A stretch of DNA of 64,000 nucleotides from Laceyella putida. Lineage in GTDB: Bacteria > Bacillota > Bacilli > Thermoactinomycetales > Thermoactinomycetaceae. Position numbers and translations under genes: made by a program. Below, in pieces: positions 36,103 through 45,033 of this stretch (positions within the stretch are counted from its first letter, which is position 1; the number at the start of each line of letters is the position of its first letter). The notes under the pieces are model-generated. The model was not told the origin of the DNA, made no database searches, and worked only from the letters and a program-made list of their open reading frames with translations. The stretch spans positions 52,564-116,563 of the forward strand of contig NZ_JBHTBW010000015.1 of the NCBI RefSeq assembly GCF_042665195.1, read 5' to 3'.

Positions 36103-36689
36103 ATAGATTCCTCCCTTAGTTCCGTTTGAGTCACTTGATCTAGCAACCAGTTGCGCGTAAAGAGGGTCAACGGATACACTTTCTGCCCCTTTTGAATCAA
36201 AAAGAGGATGGTGTTATCCAGTGCTTTGATCATCGCTTGATCCAAGTTCGACATTGCCAGCCCTCTCACTTCATCCACACCCGGGAAACGGCGCCCCGGT
36301 TCAATGTAGTCGGCCAACCAGATCACTTTCTCCAGAAGTGACATGTGCGGGCGGCCCGAAGTGTGGTATTGGATGGCGTTCAGGATATCTTGATCGAGAA
36401 TGCCAAATTCCTCACGCGCCACGATGGCCGCAACCGGGCCATGCCATAATTCTTTATTGTATTGCAGTAGATCTTTGGGTAAGTCTGTGGCCTGAATCTT
36501 CGCTGACAGTGTGTCATCAGGCCAGAACTTGCAATAATCATGCAGGATGCTCGCCACGACGGCGGGGTAAGGGTCCATTCCCAGTCGGGTCGCCAATGCC
36601 ACGGCGGTCTCCTTGACTCTGAGCGTATGTTCCCACCGCGACTTCGGCATTTGTTCTTTTGTAGCTTGCAATAAAATCTCAAGATCCAT
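36099..36689 (-). CDS. yqeK: HD-domain Ap4A hydrolase YqeK
   Basis: Symmetrical diadenosine tetraphosphatase of the HD family. ATG 36689 is preferred because the GAGGGAG site lies 10 nt upstream; an ATG at 36698 is too close to that site. The 196 residues show the metal ligands in RWEHTLRVKETA, SILHDYCKF, HGPVAAIVA and YHTSGRPHM, then LADYIEPGR. Overlaps nadD upstream and rsfS downstream, as in Bacillus. Confidence 0.92.
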   Translation of the reverse strand: MDLEILLQATKEQMPKSRWEHTLRVKETAVALATRLGMDPYPAVVASILHDYCKFWPDDTLSAKIQATDLPKDLLQYNKELWHGPVAAIVAREEFGILDQDILNAIQYHTSGRPHMSLLEKVIWLADYIEPGRRFPGVDEVRGLAMSNLDQAMIKALDNTILFLIQKGQKVYPLTLFTRNWLLDQVTQTELREESI

Positions 36690-37263
36690 ACAACCCATGC
36701 TCCCTCATATACTGGTAAACGGAATCCGGAACGAGGTAACGCACTGATTTTCCTTGGCGAAGACGCTGGCGGATCTCAGTGGAGGAAATATTGGTTTCAA
36801 TCGCATCCGGTATCCAGTGAAGGGAATTTTTCACCTCGGCTGGCAATGTTTCCACTTCCACGCCCGGACGCCCCAAGCCAATCACTTGGACAAACTGTAG
36901 GATTTCCTTTATTTTATACCAATTTGGCAAATCTTTCACCATATCCGCCCCAACAAGCAGGTAAAATTCCACACCAGGATGGGATTCGCGCAACACCCGC
37001 AACGTATCGTAGGTATAAGACGGACCCTCCCGCTCCAACTCCATCGTCGACAGGTGAAAGCAAGGATGGCACCGAACGGCCAAGTGGACCATATGGACGC
37101 GATGGGAAGCGGCCGTAATTTGCTTGTCTAACTTGTGTGGTGGTTCAGCTGCGGGGATAAACCAGACCTGATCCAAGGCGGCCACTTCACGCGCTTGCTC
37201 CGCCAAGATGAGGTGACCCATGTGGATGGGGTCAAAGGTCCCACCAAAAATCCCTACCTTCAT
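36679..37263 (-). CDS. nadD: Nicotinate-nucleotide adenylyltransferase
   Basis: Makes deamido-NAD from nicotinate mononucleotide and ATP. The 194 residues start with GIFGGTFDPIHMGHLILAEQ (GxFxPxHxGH-type site) and end with ISSTEIRQRLRQGKSVRYLV. It begins 15 nt after aroE. In Bacillus the small RNA-binding gene yhbY/yqeI stands between aroE and nadD; there is no room for it here. Confidence 0.95.
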   Translation of the reverse strand: MKVGIFGGTFDPIHMGHLILAEQAREVAALDQVWFIPAAEPPHKLDKQITAASHRVHMVHLAVRCHPCFHLSTMELEREGPSYTYDTLRVLRESHPGVEFYLLVGADMVKDLPNWYKIKEILQFVQVIGLGRPGVEVETLPAEVKNSLHWIPDAIETNISSTEIRQRLRQGKSVRYLVPDSVYQYMREHGLYGS

Positions 37264-37278
37264 GGTGATTCACTCTTT

Positions 37279-38139
37279 CTATTCCCTTTTTCCCGTTAAG
37301 GCAACCTCCAACACTTGCCGCATCACCCCAACCGGCGCCGGGGCGTCCAACCAAAGCTCCAAGGCCAATGCCGCCTGATGAAGGAGCATCCCTTCTCCCG
37401 TATGGATGGCGGCCCCTTTGGCTTCCGCCGCTTGCAACAAGGTGGTCATCCGCGGATGGTAGACCAGGTCGCTTACCAGTTGGTCGGCGTTCAACCACTC
37501 AACGGGAATGGGCGTCGCTTCAGTATCTGGCACCATCCCTACCGAGGTGGTGTTAATGATCAGTGTCGCTTTCTTAATCTCGGACTGGCAATCCGCCATG
37601 GCCACCGCTTTGGTCTGGGTATGGCGCGACAGATGGTGCGCCAGCTCTTCCGCTTTGACGATGGTGCGGTTGGCAATCGCAATGGAGGAAACGCCAGCCG
37701 CGGCCAACGCATAGCCCACTGCCCGGGCCGCTCCGCCCGCCCCCAAAATAACCACCCGCTGTTCCGTTAGCGGGAGGGAATGTTGCTCTTGCAACGAGCG
37801 GAGATAGCCCGCCCCATCCGTGTTATAGCCAATCCATTTGCCGTCCTGTTTCACGACCGTGTTGACGGCCCCTATCTCGCGCGCCGTTTCATCCAGCCCG
37901 TCCAAATATTCCATAATCGCGACTTTATGGGGAATGGTAACGTTCCATCCCTGCACATCCAATGCCTTGAATCCCTGAATCGCTTCTTTCAGCTCTGTTG
38001 GGACCACCCGAAAGGCCAGATAAACATAGGGCGCTCCCATCTCGGCAAGTGCCGCATTCATCATGTCAGGTGACTTTGAGTGATTGACCGGATCGCCGAT
38101 TAAGCCGAGCAATCCGGTATGGCTATCAATGGAACGCAT
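37279..38139 (-). CDS. aroE: Shikimate dehydrogenase (NADP+)
   Basis: Reduces 3-dehydroshikimate in the chorismate pathway. The 286 residues show GLIGDPVNHSKSPDMMNAAL, GWNVTIPHKVAIM (catalytic Lys), NTDGAGYLRSL, the NADP fold VILGAGGAARAVGYAL with ANRT, and TTSVGM. ATG follows AAGGGGGGGAAAGG-type purines. It lies between yqeH and nadD. Confidence 0.95.
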   Translation of the reverse strand: MRSIDSHTGLLGLIGDPVNHSKSPDMMNAALAEMGAPYVYLAFRVVPTELKEAIQGFKALDVQGWNVTIPHKVAIMEYLDGLDETAREIGAVNTVVKQDGKWIGYNTDGAGYLRSLQEQHSLPLTEQRVVILGAGGAARAVGYALAAAGVSSIAIANRTIVKAEELAHHLSRHTQTKAVAMADCQSEIKKATLIINTTSVGMVPDTEATPIPVEWLNADQLVSDLVYHPRMTTLLQAAEAKGAAIHTGEGMLLHQAALALELWLDAPAPVGVMRQVLEVALTGKRE

Positions 38140-38193
38140 TCCTTTCCCCCCCTTGCTTATGTGAGCGAACTTCGCTTTTTCAGTAGAACCCTT

Positions 38194-38205
38194 CTAAATC
38201 AGCGC
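38194..38205 (-). other. yqeH: 3' end and stop codon of yqeH
   Basis: The yqeH reading frame continues to its stop at 38194, so the complete gene spans 38194-39303 (or 39315 from the GTG start). This entry only records the last codons. Confidence 0.9.
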
Positions 38206-39303
38206 TGGGCGCGTCGTCACCTGAATCCCTTCAGGTGCCCATACATTTATCGTCGCCTTTTCCTTCCCGCACGCAATCCAGCCAAGTCCGGAAATCACAA
38301 TATCTTGTTTTTCGTGACCGGTCAGGTTTATCGTATGTTTTTTCCATGCGGGAAGCACAGCCGGATTTTGCGGCGGGGCCAACAATCCACCGCGGTGCTT
38401 TTCCCAGATGTCATCGGCTTGCACCCGTTTCGTCCGATGAACATATAAGCGATTGGATAAATAGCAGACGAACGATTGCTTCTCCCCACGCATGAAGTCA
38501 AACCGGGCGAAACCGCCGAAGAAGAGCGTTTGGCCCGCGTTCAGCTGGTACACTTTCGGCTTGAGGGTGGTTTGCGGCACCACAAACTTCAATTCCTTGG
38601 GCTCCACCCACTCGCTCACCCGATCTTTGCGCACGATCCCCGGGGTGTCAATGATTTCTTTCCCATCATCCAGTGGAATATGGATGGCATCCAACGTCGT
38701 TCCGGGATAAGGCGAAGTGGTGATCACATCTTGTCCGCCTTCCGTGACTTCTTTGATCAATCCGTTGATGAACGTCGATTTACCCACATTGGTCGTTCCA
38801 ACGATATAGACATCCCGTCCACGACGATGATATTGAATCGCTTGGATCGCTTCACGCATCTTTATGCCCTTGGCGGCACTGCACAGAACCACTTCTTCCG
38901 GGTGAACCCCCATTTCCCGCGCCGATTGGAACACCCATTCCCGCAAACGCCCCCATTTGGTTGAAGGCGGAAACAGGTCAATCTTATTGGCGACGAGGAG
39001 CAAGGGATTATTCCCGATCCGGCGATGCAATCCCGGAATCCAGCTGCCGGCGAAATCAAACAGGTCGACGACGAGCACCACCAGGCTGTTGGTTGACGCA
39101 ATCGAGTCAAGCAAACGAAAATATTCATCGGGATCTTGCTCTACCGCTTCAATCTGTCCATAATGACGGATGCGAAAACAACGTTGACACAAAACCCCTT
39201 CCCGGTCGAGCGCTTTGGCTGGGGCATAGCCCACCCGATTGGGATCCTCTGTCTGGATCGCGATCCCACATCCTTCGCAACGAAATTCATTCAAGTCGTT
39301 CAA
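38206..39303 (-). CDS. yqeH: Ribosome biogenesis GTPase YqeH
   Basis: Circularly permuted GTPase needed for 30S assembly. From TTG 39303 (GGTGGAG 6 nt upstream) it has about 369 residues; GTG 39315 is the alternative start, and the frame ends at 38194. There is an N-terminal zinc finger (CEGCGIAI ... CQRCFRIRHY). The permuted G motifs are VANKIDLFP (G4), SAAKG (G5), GTTNVGKSTFINGL (G1) and DTPGI (G3), followed by a C-terminal RNA-binding domain. It follows yqeG by 8-20 nt. Confidence 0.9.
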
Positions 39304-39323
39304 TCGTCTCTCCACCTTGCTTT

Positions 39324-39869
39324 CTACGTTGATTCACTTTTATTGGAACGATCCCATCGCACATATCCTTTTCTTTCCATCCAGAAAAAAACCAGCCGTT
39401 CGACACGGCGATTGATTCTCGTGAAAAACCCATCTATGTGTGAAACGGGCGCAACCAAGATGGTGTACAGGCCCATGCGATTGCCGCCGAACACATCCGT
39501 CAACAATTGATCACCGATCACCACCGTTTCCTCCGGCTTGGTGCCCATCTGCTTTAACGCCTTTTTGAACGCGGGAAGCAACGGTTTTCTGGCTGTATGT
39601 ATGAAAGGAAGTCCTAACGGTTTGGCGAAATGGGATACTCTCGTCTGATTATTGTTGGACACAATCATCACATGAAATCCCATGTTGCGCAACTCATCCA
39701 ACCATTCGACCAGCCGTGGGGTGGCATCGGGACGCGTCGATTCGACTAATGTATTGTCCAAGTCAACGATGATCCCTTTCACTCCACGCTGCTTTAATTT
39801 CAGATAATCAATGGCATAAATCGACTGTGCAAACAGATCAGGTACCATGAATTTTAGCACATCCCACAC
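39324..39869 (-). CDS. yqeG: HAD-family phosphatase YqeG
   Basis: Phosphatidylglycerophosphatase-like HAD protein. The 181 residues show motif I VDLDNTLVES, motif II VSNNN, the lysine in ARKPLLPAFKKAL, and motif IV GDQLLTDVFGGNR. The N-terminus (VLKFMVPDLFAQSIYAID) matches the Bacillus protein in layout. The start is GTG at 39869 (AAGGTGGA upstream) or GTG 39860. First gene of the yqeG-yqeH-aroE-nadD-yqeK-rsfS run. Confidence 0.92.
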   Translation of the reverse strand: MWDVLKFMVPDLFAQSIYAIDYLKLKQRGVKGIIVDLDNTLVESTRPDATPRLVEWLDELRNMGFHVMIVSNNNQTRVSHFAKPLGLPFIHTARKPLLPAFKKALKQMGTKPEETVVIGDQLLTDVFGGNRMGLYTILVAPVSHIDGFFTRINRRVERLVFFWMERKGYVRWDRSNKSEST

Positions 39870-39931
39870 CGTCCACCTTGAGACTTGTCGGCAATAACTA
39901 TATCATAGCGCAACCAAGGGTTGCAAAAAAC

Positions 39932-39956
39932 AAAAAGACCGGACTGATCGCCGATC
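39932..39956 (-). terminator. Terminator after the small gene at 40 kb
   Basis: Minus-strand GATCGG-CGATCAGT-CCGGTC (one G-T pair) followed by TTTTTG, between the 59-residue gene and yqeG. Confidence 0.6.
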
Positions 39957-40014
39957 TATTCGGATGAATCCACACGTGCCGACGCGGTGATGATTCATTT
40001 TCCATTCGCCTGGC

Positions 40015-40194
40015 TTATGATTGCCCGTCTTTCTCCGTTTCCAACCGTTCCTTTTCCTCAAGGACCGCCAGGAACAGGTCCGCATCGGACAAGTATTGAA
40101 ACCAGGCAATCACTTCTTCCGCTTCCGTTTCAATCACGTTGTACCCTTTATCTTCAAGCATTTCTCCAACTCGTTCTAAACGATACGCTGCCAC
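40015..40194 (-). CDS. Small hypothetical protein (59 residues)
   Basis: The preferred start is GTG 40194, 7 nt after GGAGGA; a TTG at 40209 is possible. The product (AAYRLERVGEMLEDKGYNVI, ending in an acidic, Lys/Glu-rich tail) has no signal peptide or membrane segment. I do not recognise it. A good ribosome site, acidic composition and a downstream terminator support a real gene. Monocistronic, just upstream of yqeG. Confidence 0.65.
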   Translation of the reverse strand: MAAYRLERVGEMLEDKGYNVIETEAEEVIAWFQYLSDADLFLAVLEEKERLETEKDGQS

Positions 40195-40419
40195 GACACA
40201 TTCCTCCAACTCGATTGTCTCCCCCTTATTTTGCTGTTTCTCTCATCGAGATGCAAGCTGTTTCCGCCGGTTCTCGATAAGTGTTCGCAAAAAATAGGGA
40301 CACTGCCAGGCGTTATTCTATCTTATAATGAAATTATCAAAATGGCAGGAGGGCCCTTCCCATGTGAACGAAGACCATCATACCCAACTTCAAATCAGTA
40401 TAGCTAGAGGAGGATTCGC

Positions 40420-41655
40420 ATGAAGTGGCCCCGGTCGTTTCTATTTTTGTGGTCAGGGCAAACCATGGCCAATCTGGCTGATTCTTTCTATATCCAAGGG
40501 ATTGTCCTGTTCATTTATCATGCGACGCATTCTGCCGCCTATGCGGCTTTCGTTCCGGTCATTCGCTTGGGAGCGATGATGGCCAGCGGATTGATCGCCC
40601 CTTTATTGATGGAGCGGATGCCTCTCTTACGCCTGCTCAAACTGTCTCAACTGGGCCAGACCTGCTTCCTGGCCTTGATGATCCTGATCATCCCGCATGT
40701 CGGCTCCTCGTTCCTGGCCATTTGTGTCTTCATTGCGCTCACTTCATTTTTTGACGGGTGGAGTAACCCAAGTCGCAACGCACTCACACCCCGATTGGTT
40801 TCCGAAGAACAATGGGTGAAGGCCAACAGCCTGACCGCAACGACCGACCAGTTGGTGTTGCTCATCGGGTGGGGCTTGGGCGGGTTACTGGTCACCCTCT
40901 TTTCTCCCATCAGCATCTTGTGGTTAACCGTCTCCCTCTTCGCGTTTTCCGCCTTCACCTTATTTGGGATTTCAGACCCCATGCAAAACGCCGATTCGGC
41001 AGCGACGGAACCGCAAGCCAATCGGTGGGAAACCCTGCAAGAAGGCTGGCGTCATCTCTTCACCCATCCCTTACTTAAACGGCTGATCGCGATGGATATA
41101 TTTGATTTCGCGGCGGGTGGCGTCTGGGCCGGCGCTGTGATGCTGGCGTTTGTCACGCAGGTTTTGCAAGCGGGGGAAGAATGGTGGAATTTCTTAAATG
41201 GCACCTATTTCGCAGGCACGATGTTGGGTGGTTTCATCGCCCTCAAATGGAGCAAATGGGTGGATCATCATTTGCTGCTTTGTTTGTTTATCGGCGGCCT
41301 AAGCATGTTTGGATTCACCTTCATCTACGCCATCTCACCATGGCCGCTGGTCTCCCTCATGCTTTGCCTGCTCATGGGCCCACCCAACCAAACGAAGGAG
41401 ATCGCCAAACGAACCCTTTACCAATCTTCCGTTTCGCTTGAGATGATGCCCAAAGTGTTTGCCGCCCAGAATATGGTCAGTTATGCCCTGTTCAGCCTAT
41501 CTGTCCTCGTCATGGGATGGATCGTCGACGTCTTGTCGGCCCAAGCCGCCTACTTGGTTGCGACGGGTCTGTACGCGGTCTCGTTTGTCATCTCGGTCTC
41601 ACTCCGCCGTCACGCGATCAACCCAGAGCACAAAACGGGTGCACGGGTTGGCTAA
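40420..41655 (+). CDS. MFS transporter
   Basis: The 411 residues form about 12 membrane helices of the major facilitator type. The N-terminus is FLFLWSGQTMANLADSFYI, and the typical helix 4-5 region is SFFDGWSNPSRNALTPRLV. There is a central soluble loop around residues 190-215. It resembles the drug/macrolide efflux-like MFS group, but the substrate is not evident. ATG follows AGAGGAGGA. No regulator is adjacent; it ends at a two-way terminator. Confidence 0.88.
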   Translation: MKWPRSFLFLWSGQTMANLADSFYIQGIVLFIYHATHSAAYAAFVPVIRLGAMMASGLIAPLLMERMPLLRLLKLSQLGQTCFLALMILIIPHVGSSFLAICVFIALTSFFDGWSNPSRNALTPRLVSEEQWVKANSLTATTDQLVLLIGWGLGGLLVTLFSPISILWLTVSLFAFSAFTLFGISDPMQNADSAATEPQANRWETLQEGWRHLFTHPLLKRLIAMDIFDFAAGGVWAGAVMLAFVTQVLQAGEEWWNFLNGTYFAGTMLGGFIALKWSKWVDHHLLLCLFIGGLSMFGFTFIYAISPWPLVSLMLCLLMGPPNQTKEIAKRTLYQSSVSLEMMPKVFAAQNMVSYALFSLSVLVMGWIVDVLSAQAAYLVATGLYAVSFVISVSLRRHAINPEHKTGARVG

Positions 41656-41661
41656 GCCAAC

Positions 41662-41699
41662 AAAAAAACCAGCGAACACAATGGTTTCGCTGGTTTTTC
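41662..41699 (+). terminator. Bidirectional terminator between the MFS and DedA genes
   Basis: AAAAAAACCAGCGAA and TTCGCTGGTTTTT pair around CACAATGG; A-run and T-run on the two sides serve both convergent genes. Confidence 0.88.
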
Positions 41700-41728
41700 C
41701 TCAAACTGCGCCTCAAACATCCTTCCGC

Positions 41729-42319
41729 TCATCCTTTTTCACACTGGGTATTCTGTTTATTTTTTTTAAGAAGATACCACCCGCCCAGCACCAAGACGGC
41801 GACGCCAAATAAGATATACCCAAATTTCTGTGAAAGGTCGAGGAAGTGTTGCACCGTGTCCAGGTTGCCCTTTCGACCGACAAACAACAGCAAAGTGTTC
41901 CATGGAAAGACACCGAGGTAGCTGAACAGAAGGAAGCGCCACAACTTAATTCGGCTCATCCCTGAAATATAGGAAACATAGTTGCCGAAGCCGGTTGGCC
42001 GGGATAAGGTAATGCTCCATTCCCCATACTTTTGAAACCAAAACTGCGCTTTTTCGATCTTTTTTTGATCAAATTTCTTTTTAGACAACTTTTCAATTCT
42101 GGTTCCAAGATAATAAGGAATTAAACTAAATGCGATATAAACAATACTGTTGAGAGCGGAGATCAGGACGAGGGTCAACGGGCTGACATCCATCAGATAA
42201 CCGTAGATCAGAACGAAGAGCCCTCCCGGAAACGGCAGCGAAGAAGCTTCGACCGCCGTAGCCACAAACAGCCCCCACATTCCACATTTAGCCAAAAAAT
42301 TCAAAGCAATCTGCAGCAT
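41729..42319 (-). CDS. DedA/VTT family membrane protein
   Basis: From ATG 42319 (AGGGAGTG upstream) it has 196 residues with about five membrane helices. The family pattern is visible in ATAVEASSLPFPGGLFVLIYG, ALNSIVYIAFSLIPYYLGTR and the conserved-arginine motif LSRPTGFGNYVSYISGMSRI. Members act in undecaprenyl-phosphate or phospholipid flipping; which lipid is handled here is unknown. The in-frame upstream codons lack a ribosome site. Monocistronic. Confidence 0.88.
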   Translation of the reverse strand: MLQIALNFLAKCGMWGLFVATAVEASSLPFPGGLFVLIYGYLMDVSPLTLVLISALNSIVYIAFSLIPYYLGTRIEKLSKKKFDQKKIEKAQFWFQKYGEWSITLSRPTGFGNYVSYISGMSRIKLWRFLLFSYLGVFPWNTLLLFVGRKGNLDTVQHFLDLSQKFGYILFGVAVLVLGGWYLLKKNKQNTQCEKG

Positions 42320-42726
42320 AAGTCCACTCCCTGCTGTCTTGTTCGCCGTACAAAACGCATTCACACCGATTTATATACGTGATAAATAATTCTCTATTTC
42401 ACGAACTGATCTATTCACTAGCTAGTATATCATATCGAACCTCTTCTGGTGCATCTCCCACCATTTTCTAACAGCGATTCCAGCTTGTTTCGCTTTTTCT
42501 ATTCTTTCTCAGACGAGCCCGATCGATACCAGCTATGATTCATTCTTTTCTCTTCACTCAACCCGTTTTGTCCCGTCACATCTCACTCTCCTATTTTAGC
42601 AGGTCATAAGAGGAGGTGACAGTGAACAACCCATGACACGTAATATTGTTTAAATATTCGGAATTAACGAAGTGGGAAGGAACAGGCCAACGGCGGGAAA
42701 ACCGCCACTGACTGGCACGGATCATG
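42320..42726. other. Gap of about 400 nt without a recognised gene
   Basis: It holds AT-rich DNA upstream of the DedA gene, a strong AGAGGAGGTGACA ribosome site at about 42610 that opens only a four-codon frame (GTG to TGA), and a small hairpin GGCGG-TTTT-CCGCC near 42700 after the NADAR gene. No longer frame is credible. Confidence 0.5.
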
Positions 42727-43173
42727 TCACATCTCTTCACGCAGGCGCGTTCGCACTTCCATTAAGATGATACCCAACATATTCTTGCCTGTCCCTTGAC
42801 TGCCGACACCCCAATAGGTATCGGTTGTCGTCAACTCTACAATCTCTTCTTCGCCCGTGTCCAATAAAACGGACTGAATCTCAGGATGACTTTTAAACTT
42901 GGTGTAGACCGCTTTCCGCATCACATCGTCTTTGATCGACTCCCAATCTTTCCGCAAGGGCATTTTTCGGGAACGTCCCAATTGCGCCGCCGTCATGGGA
43001 GATGACGCCAAACGGATCTTCTCCGCATATTCCGGTGCCGTCGTCACAAACTTCTGTGCCTGAAAATAATGTTCCGTCGTCGGCCACTCCTTGCCATCCA
43101 ATTGGATCGGGTGAGCGGAAAAATTGGAAAAGCAACCGTACGCCTCTTTCACACGATAGAACGTGATAGCCAC
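42727..43173 (-). CDS. NADAR family protein (YbiA-like)
   Basis: From GTG 43173 (GGGAGGT 8 nt upstream) it has 148 residues. The core FYRVKEAYGCFSNFSAHPIQ, WPTTEHYFQAQKF, LGRSRKMPLRKDWES, MRKAVYTKF and DTYWGVGSQGTGKNMLGIIL is typical of the NADAR/YbiA family, which acts on N-glycosidic bonds of riboflavin intermediates or ADP-ribosylated nucleic acid. No riboflavin gene or defence partner is adjacent, so the role here is open. Confidence 0.9.
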   Translation of the reverse strand: MAITFYRVKEAYGCFSNFSAHPIQLDGKEWPTTEHYFQAQKFVTTAPEYAEKIRLASSPMTAAQLGRSRKMPLRKDWESIKDDVMRKAVYTKFKSHPEIQSVLLDTGEEEIVELTTTDTYWGVGSQGTGKNMLGIILMEVRTRLREEM

Positions 43174-43194
43174 TGGTACCGACCTCCCCATTAG

Positions 43195-43259
43195 CCTTAC
43201 TTAGTGAGCGTATTTTGCGAACTTGAGACTGGACTGTACTCCGCTTGGCGAAGTTTCCC
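43195..43259 (-). repeat. Short two-hairpin repeat, copy 3
   Basis: CCTTACTTAGTGAGCGTATT, TTGCGAACTTGAGACTGGAC and ACTCCGCTTGGCGAAGT match the copies near 29.1 and 54.1 kb in the same order. It lies just upstream of the NADAR gene. Confidence 0.65.
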
Positions 43260-43298
43260 TTTCAGGATGAAAAACTCCTTCGTCATATAATCGAACAT

Positions 43299-43322
43299 AC
43301 CAGTGGTACATATTCCACTGGT
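43299..43322. repeat. Perfect inverted repeat ACCAGTGG-N8-CCACTGGT
   Basis: Two 8-bp arms with an 8-nt loop in the spacer between the M24 peptidase and NADAR genes, followed to 43440 by further G/C-rich hairpins (GTGTGAAAACACAC near 43355). Could be an operator, or the end of a lost mobile element; neither is shown. Confidence 0.6.
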
Positions 43323-43445
43323 AGTGATATGGTTCTATTAACCTTATGAGATGTGTGAAAACACACCTCTGTACTGGGTCGTTCCCACATGACGGTGGGC
43401 GGGCGTGAACACCCTGAATTCAGGCTGGCAAAACGGCGTGGAGCA

Positions 43446-44546
43446 TCAATGGATGATTTGGAACTCTTTAGGAAAACGGGTTAACACTTCCGCCCCATCC
43501 GCTGTGATGACCACATCATCTTCAATCCGAACGCCGCCGACTCCCGGCACATAAACACCTGGCTCAATGGTGAAGACCATGCCCGTTTGCAGCGGATCGT
43601 CGTTCCGTTCATGGATGGATGGGTATTCATGCACATCAATGCCCAGACCATGGCCGAGACGATGGGTGAAATATTCGCCGTAGCCGCGTTCTTTGATCAG
43701 ATTGCGGGCGATCAGGTCCAAATCCCCCATCCGCAAGCCGGGACGGCACGCCTCCACCGCGGCCACTTGCGCCGTCAGAACGGCATCATAAATCGCGCGT
43801 TGCTCTTCACTCGCTTCCTGGTAAGCAAACGTGCGTGTTATGTCGGAACAATATCCATCCAATACGACGCCCAAATCAAACAGGACAAAATCGCCTTTTT
43901 GCAATGGCCGTCCGCCTGGCGTCCCATGGGGCAAAGCGGAGTTATCGCCAAAGAGGACGGTGGTGGGGAAAGACATTTCCCGAATTCCTCTTTTCTTCAT
44001 GGCCAACTCAATCTGGGCCACGATTTCCATCTCAGTGCAGCCGATGGCAAGGGCGTCCAAGCCCACTTGCACCGCTTCATCCGCTATCAAGGCCGCTTCA
44101 CGCAAAATATTGAGCTCATCGGCGCTCTTCACTAAACGCAACTGGTTGATGCGCGCATCCACCGAAGTGAAGGTTGCTCCGGGCACGAGCTGGGTGAGCG
44201 CTTCGACACGGGCATAGGAAAGCGATTCTTTTTCAATCGCGATGGTGGCGTCACGCCCAATCCCACGTTTGCGCAAGGCTTCCCCGATCATCACCCAGGG
44301 ATCTTGCGCATCGTCATACCCAATGAGCTGACCCGTCCAGCCGGCCTTGCGCGCCCGCGCTTGTTCCATATTCGGGCACACGAGGAACGGGTCCGCTTCC
44401 GGGAACAGGAAAACGCCCATCAGCCGTTCATGCGGATGGCATAAAAAGCGGGTAAGATAAAACACGCTGGGGGTGGAATGTACAAACGCCATGTCCATTC
44501 CTTCTTGTTTCAACCACAGAGATATGTTTTCCCATTTACGTTCCAT
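43446..44546 (-). CDS. M24 family Xaa-Pro aminopeptidase/dipeptidase
   Basis: From ATG 44546 (GGAGTG upstream) it has 366 residues. It has an N-terminal creatinase-like domain and a pita-bread catalytic domain. Metal ligands are in VLFDLGVVLDGYCSDITRTF (two Asp), HRLGHGLGIDVHEYP (His), FTIEPGVYVPG (Glu) and VRIEDDVVIT (Glu). Cleaves proline-containing peptides. The upstream in-frame stretch is AT-rich leader. Monocistronic. Exact specificity (aminopeptidase or prolidase) is not decided. Confidence 0.92.
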   Translation of the reverse strand: MERKWENISLWLKQEGMDMAFVHSTPSVFYLTRFLCHPHERLMGVFLFPEADPFLVCPNMEQARARKAGWTGQLIGYDDAQDPWVMIGEALRKRGIGRDATIAIEKESLSYARVEALTQLVPGATFTSVDARINQLRLVKSADELNILREAALIADEAVQVGLDALAIGCTEMEIVAQIELAMKKRGIREMSFPTTVLFGDNSALPHGTPGGRPLQKGDFVLFDLGVVLDGYCSDITRTFAYQEASEEQRAIYDAVLTAQVAAVEACRPGLRMGDLDLIARNLIKERGYGEYFTHRLGHGLGIDVHEYPSIHERNDDPLQTGMVFTIEPGVYVPGVGGVRIEDDVVITADGAEVLTRFPKEFQIIH

Positions 44547-44796
44547 CGTCCAAACACTCCTATATCCATGACATCCAAGATTTTTCAAAAATATGGTGTG
44601 AGTGAATCCATTCACTAACTTTATTATACTGGAACGTTTCATTCACACACACATAAAATATTATTTAAATACCTTCGGTAAGATTTTGGTTTAAGGAGAG
44701 AGGAACACGGGAAATATCTCTCTATTAAAACTCGGACTCTCTTTTTCACTTGGTTCTGTGCGGAACAATGAGCAATTCTTAGGGGGGTATCTCGTT

Positions 44797-44991
44797 ATGG
44801 CAAAAACCTATTTATGCGAGCACTGCGGAAAAGTCGCGGCAAAATACGAAGCGCGGCTGACGAAAGAAGGAAGAAACATCCTCGTCTGCCAGTCCTGCTT
44901 GAAAAAATTGAATGACGATCCAGCCACGCTGGCCAATCCCCATCCTTTTGATCTGGATCTTCAAGATGGGGAATCTACGTTTCAGGTATAA
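44797..44991 (+). CDS. Small zinc-ribbon protein (64 residues)
   Basis: From ATG 44797, 9 nt after GGGGGG. Two CxxC pairs (LCEHCGK and VCQSCLKK) 22 residues apart form a likely zinc ribbon, followed by an acidic tail. I do not recognise a named family. The gene has a clear ribosome site and a terminator, so it is probably real and monocistronic. Its place beside the mtn cluster does not suggest a function. Confidence 0.75.
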   Translation: MAKTYLCEHCGKVAAKYEARLTKEGRNILVCQSCLKKLNDDPATLANPHPFDLDLQDGESTFQV

Positions 44992-45029
44992 TAAAAAAGC
45001 AGCTTCTCTCAGGCAGAGAAGCTGCTTTT
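44992..45029 (+). terminator. Bidirectional terminator between the zinc-ribbon gene and mtnD
   Basis: AAAAAAGCAGCTTCTCT and AGAGAAGCTGCTTTT around CAGGC; serves the convergent mtnW-X-B-D operon too. Confidence 0.9.
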
Positions 45030-45033
45030 GCGT

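Noticed and set aside
38150..38195. CTTATGTGAGCGAACTTCGC upstream of aroE as a fifth two-hairpin repeat
   Set aside because: Only the first dozen bases resemble the repeat and the second hairpin is missing; too weak to count.
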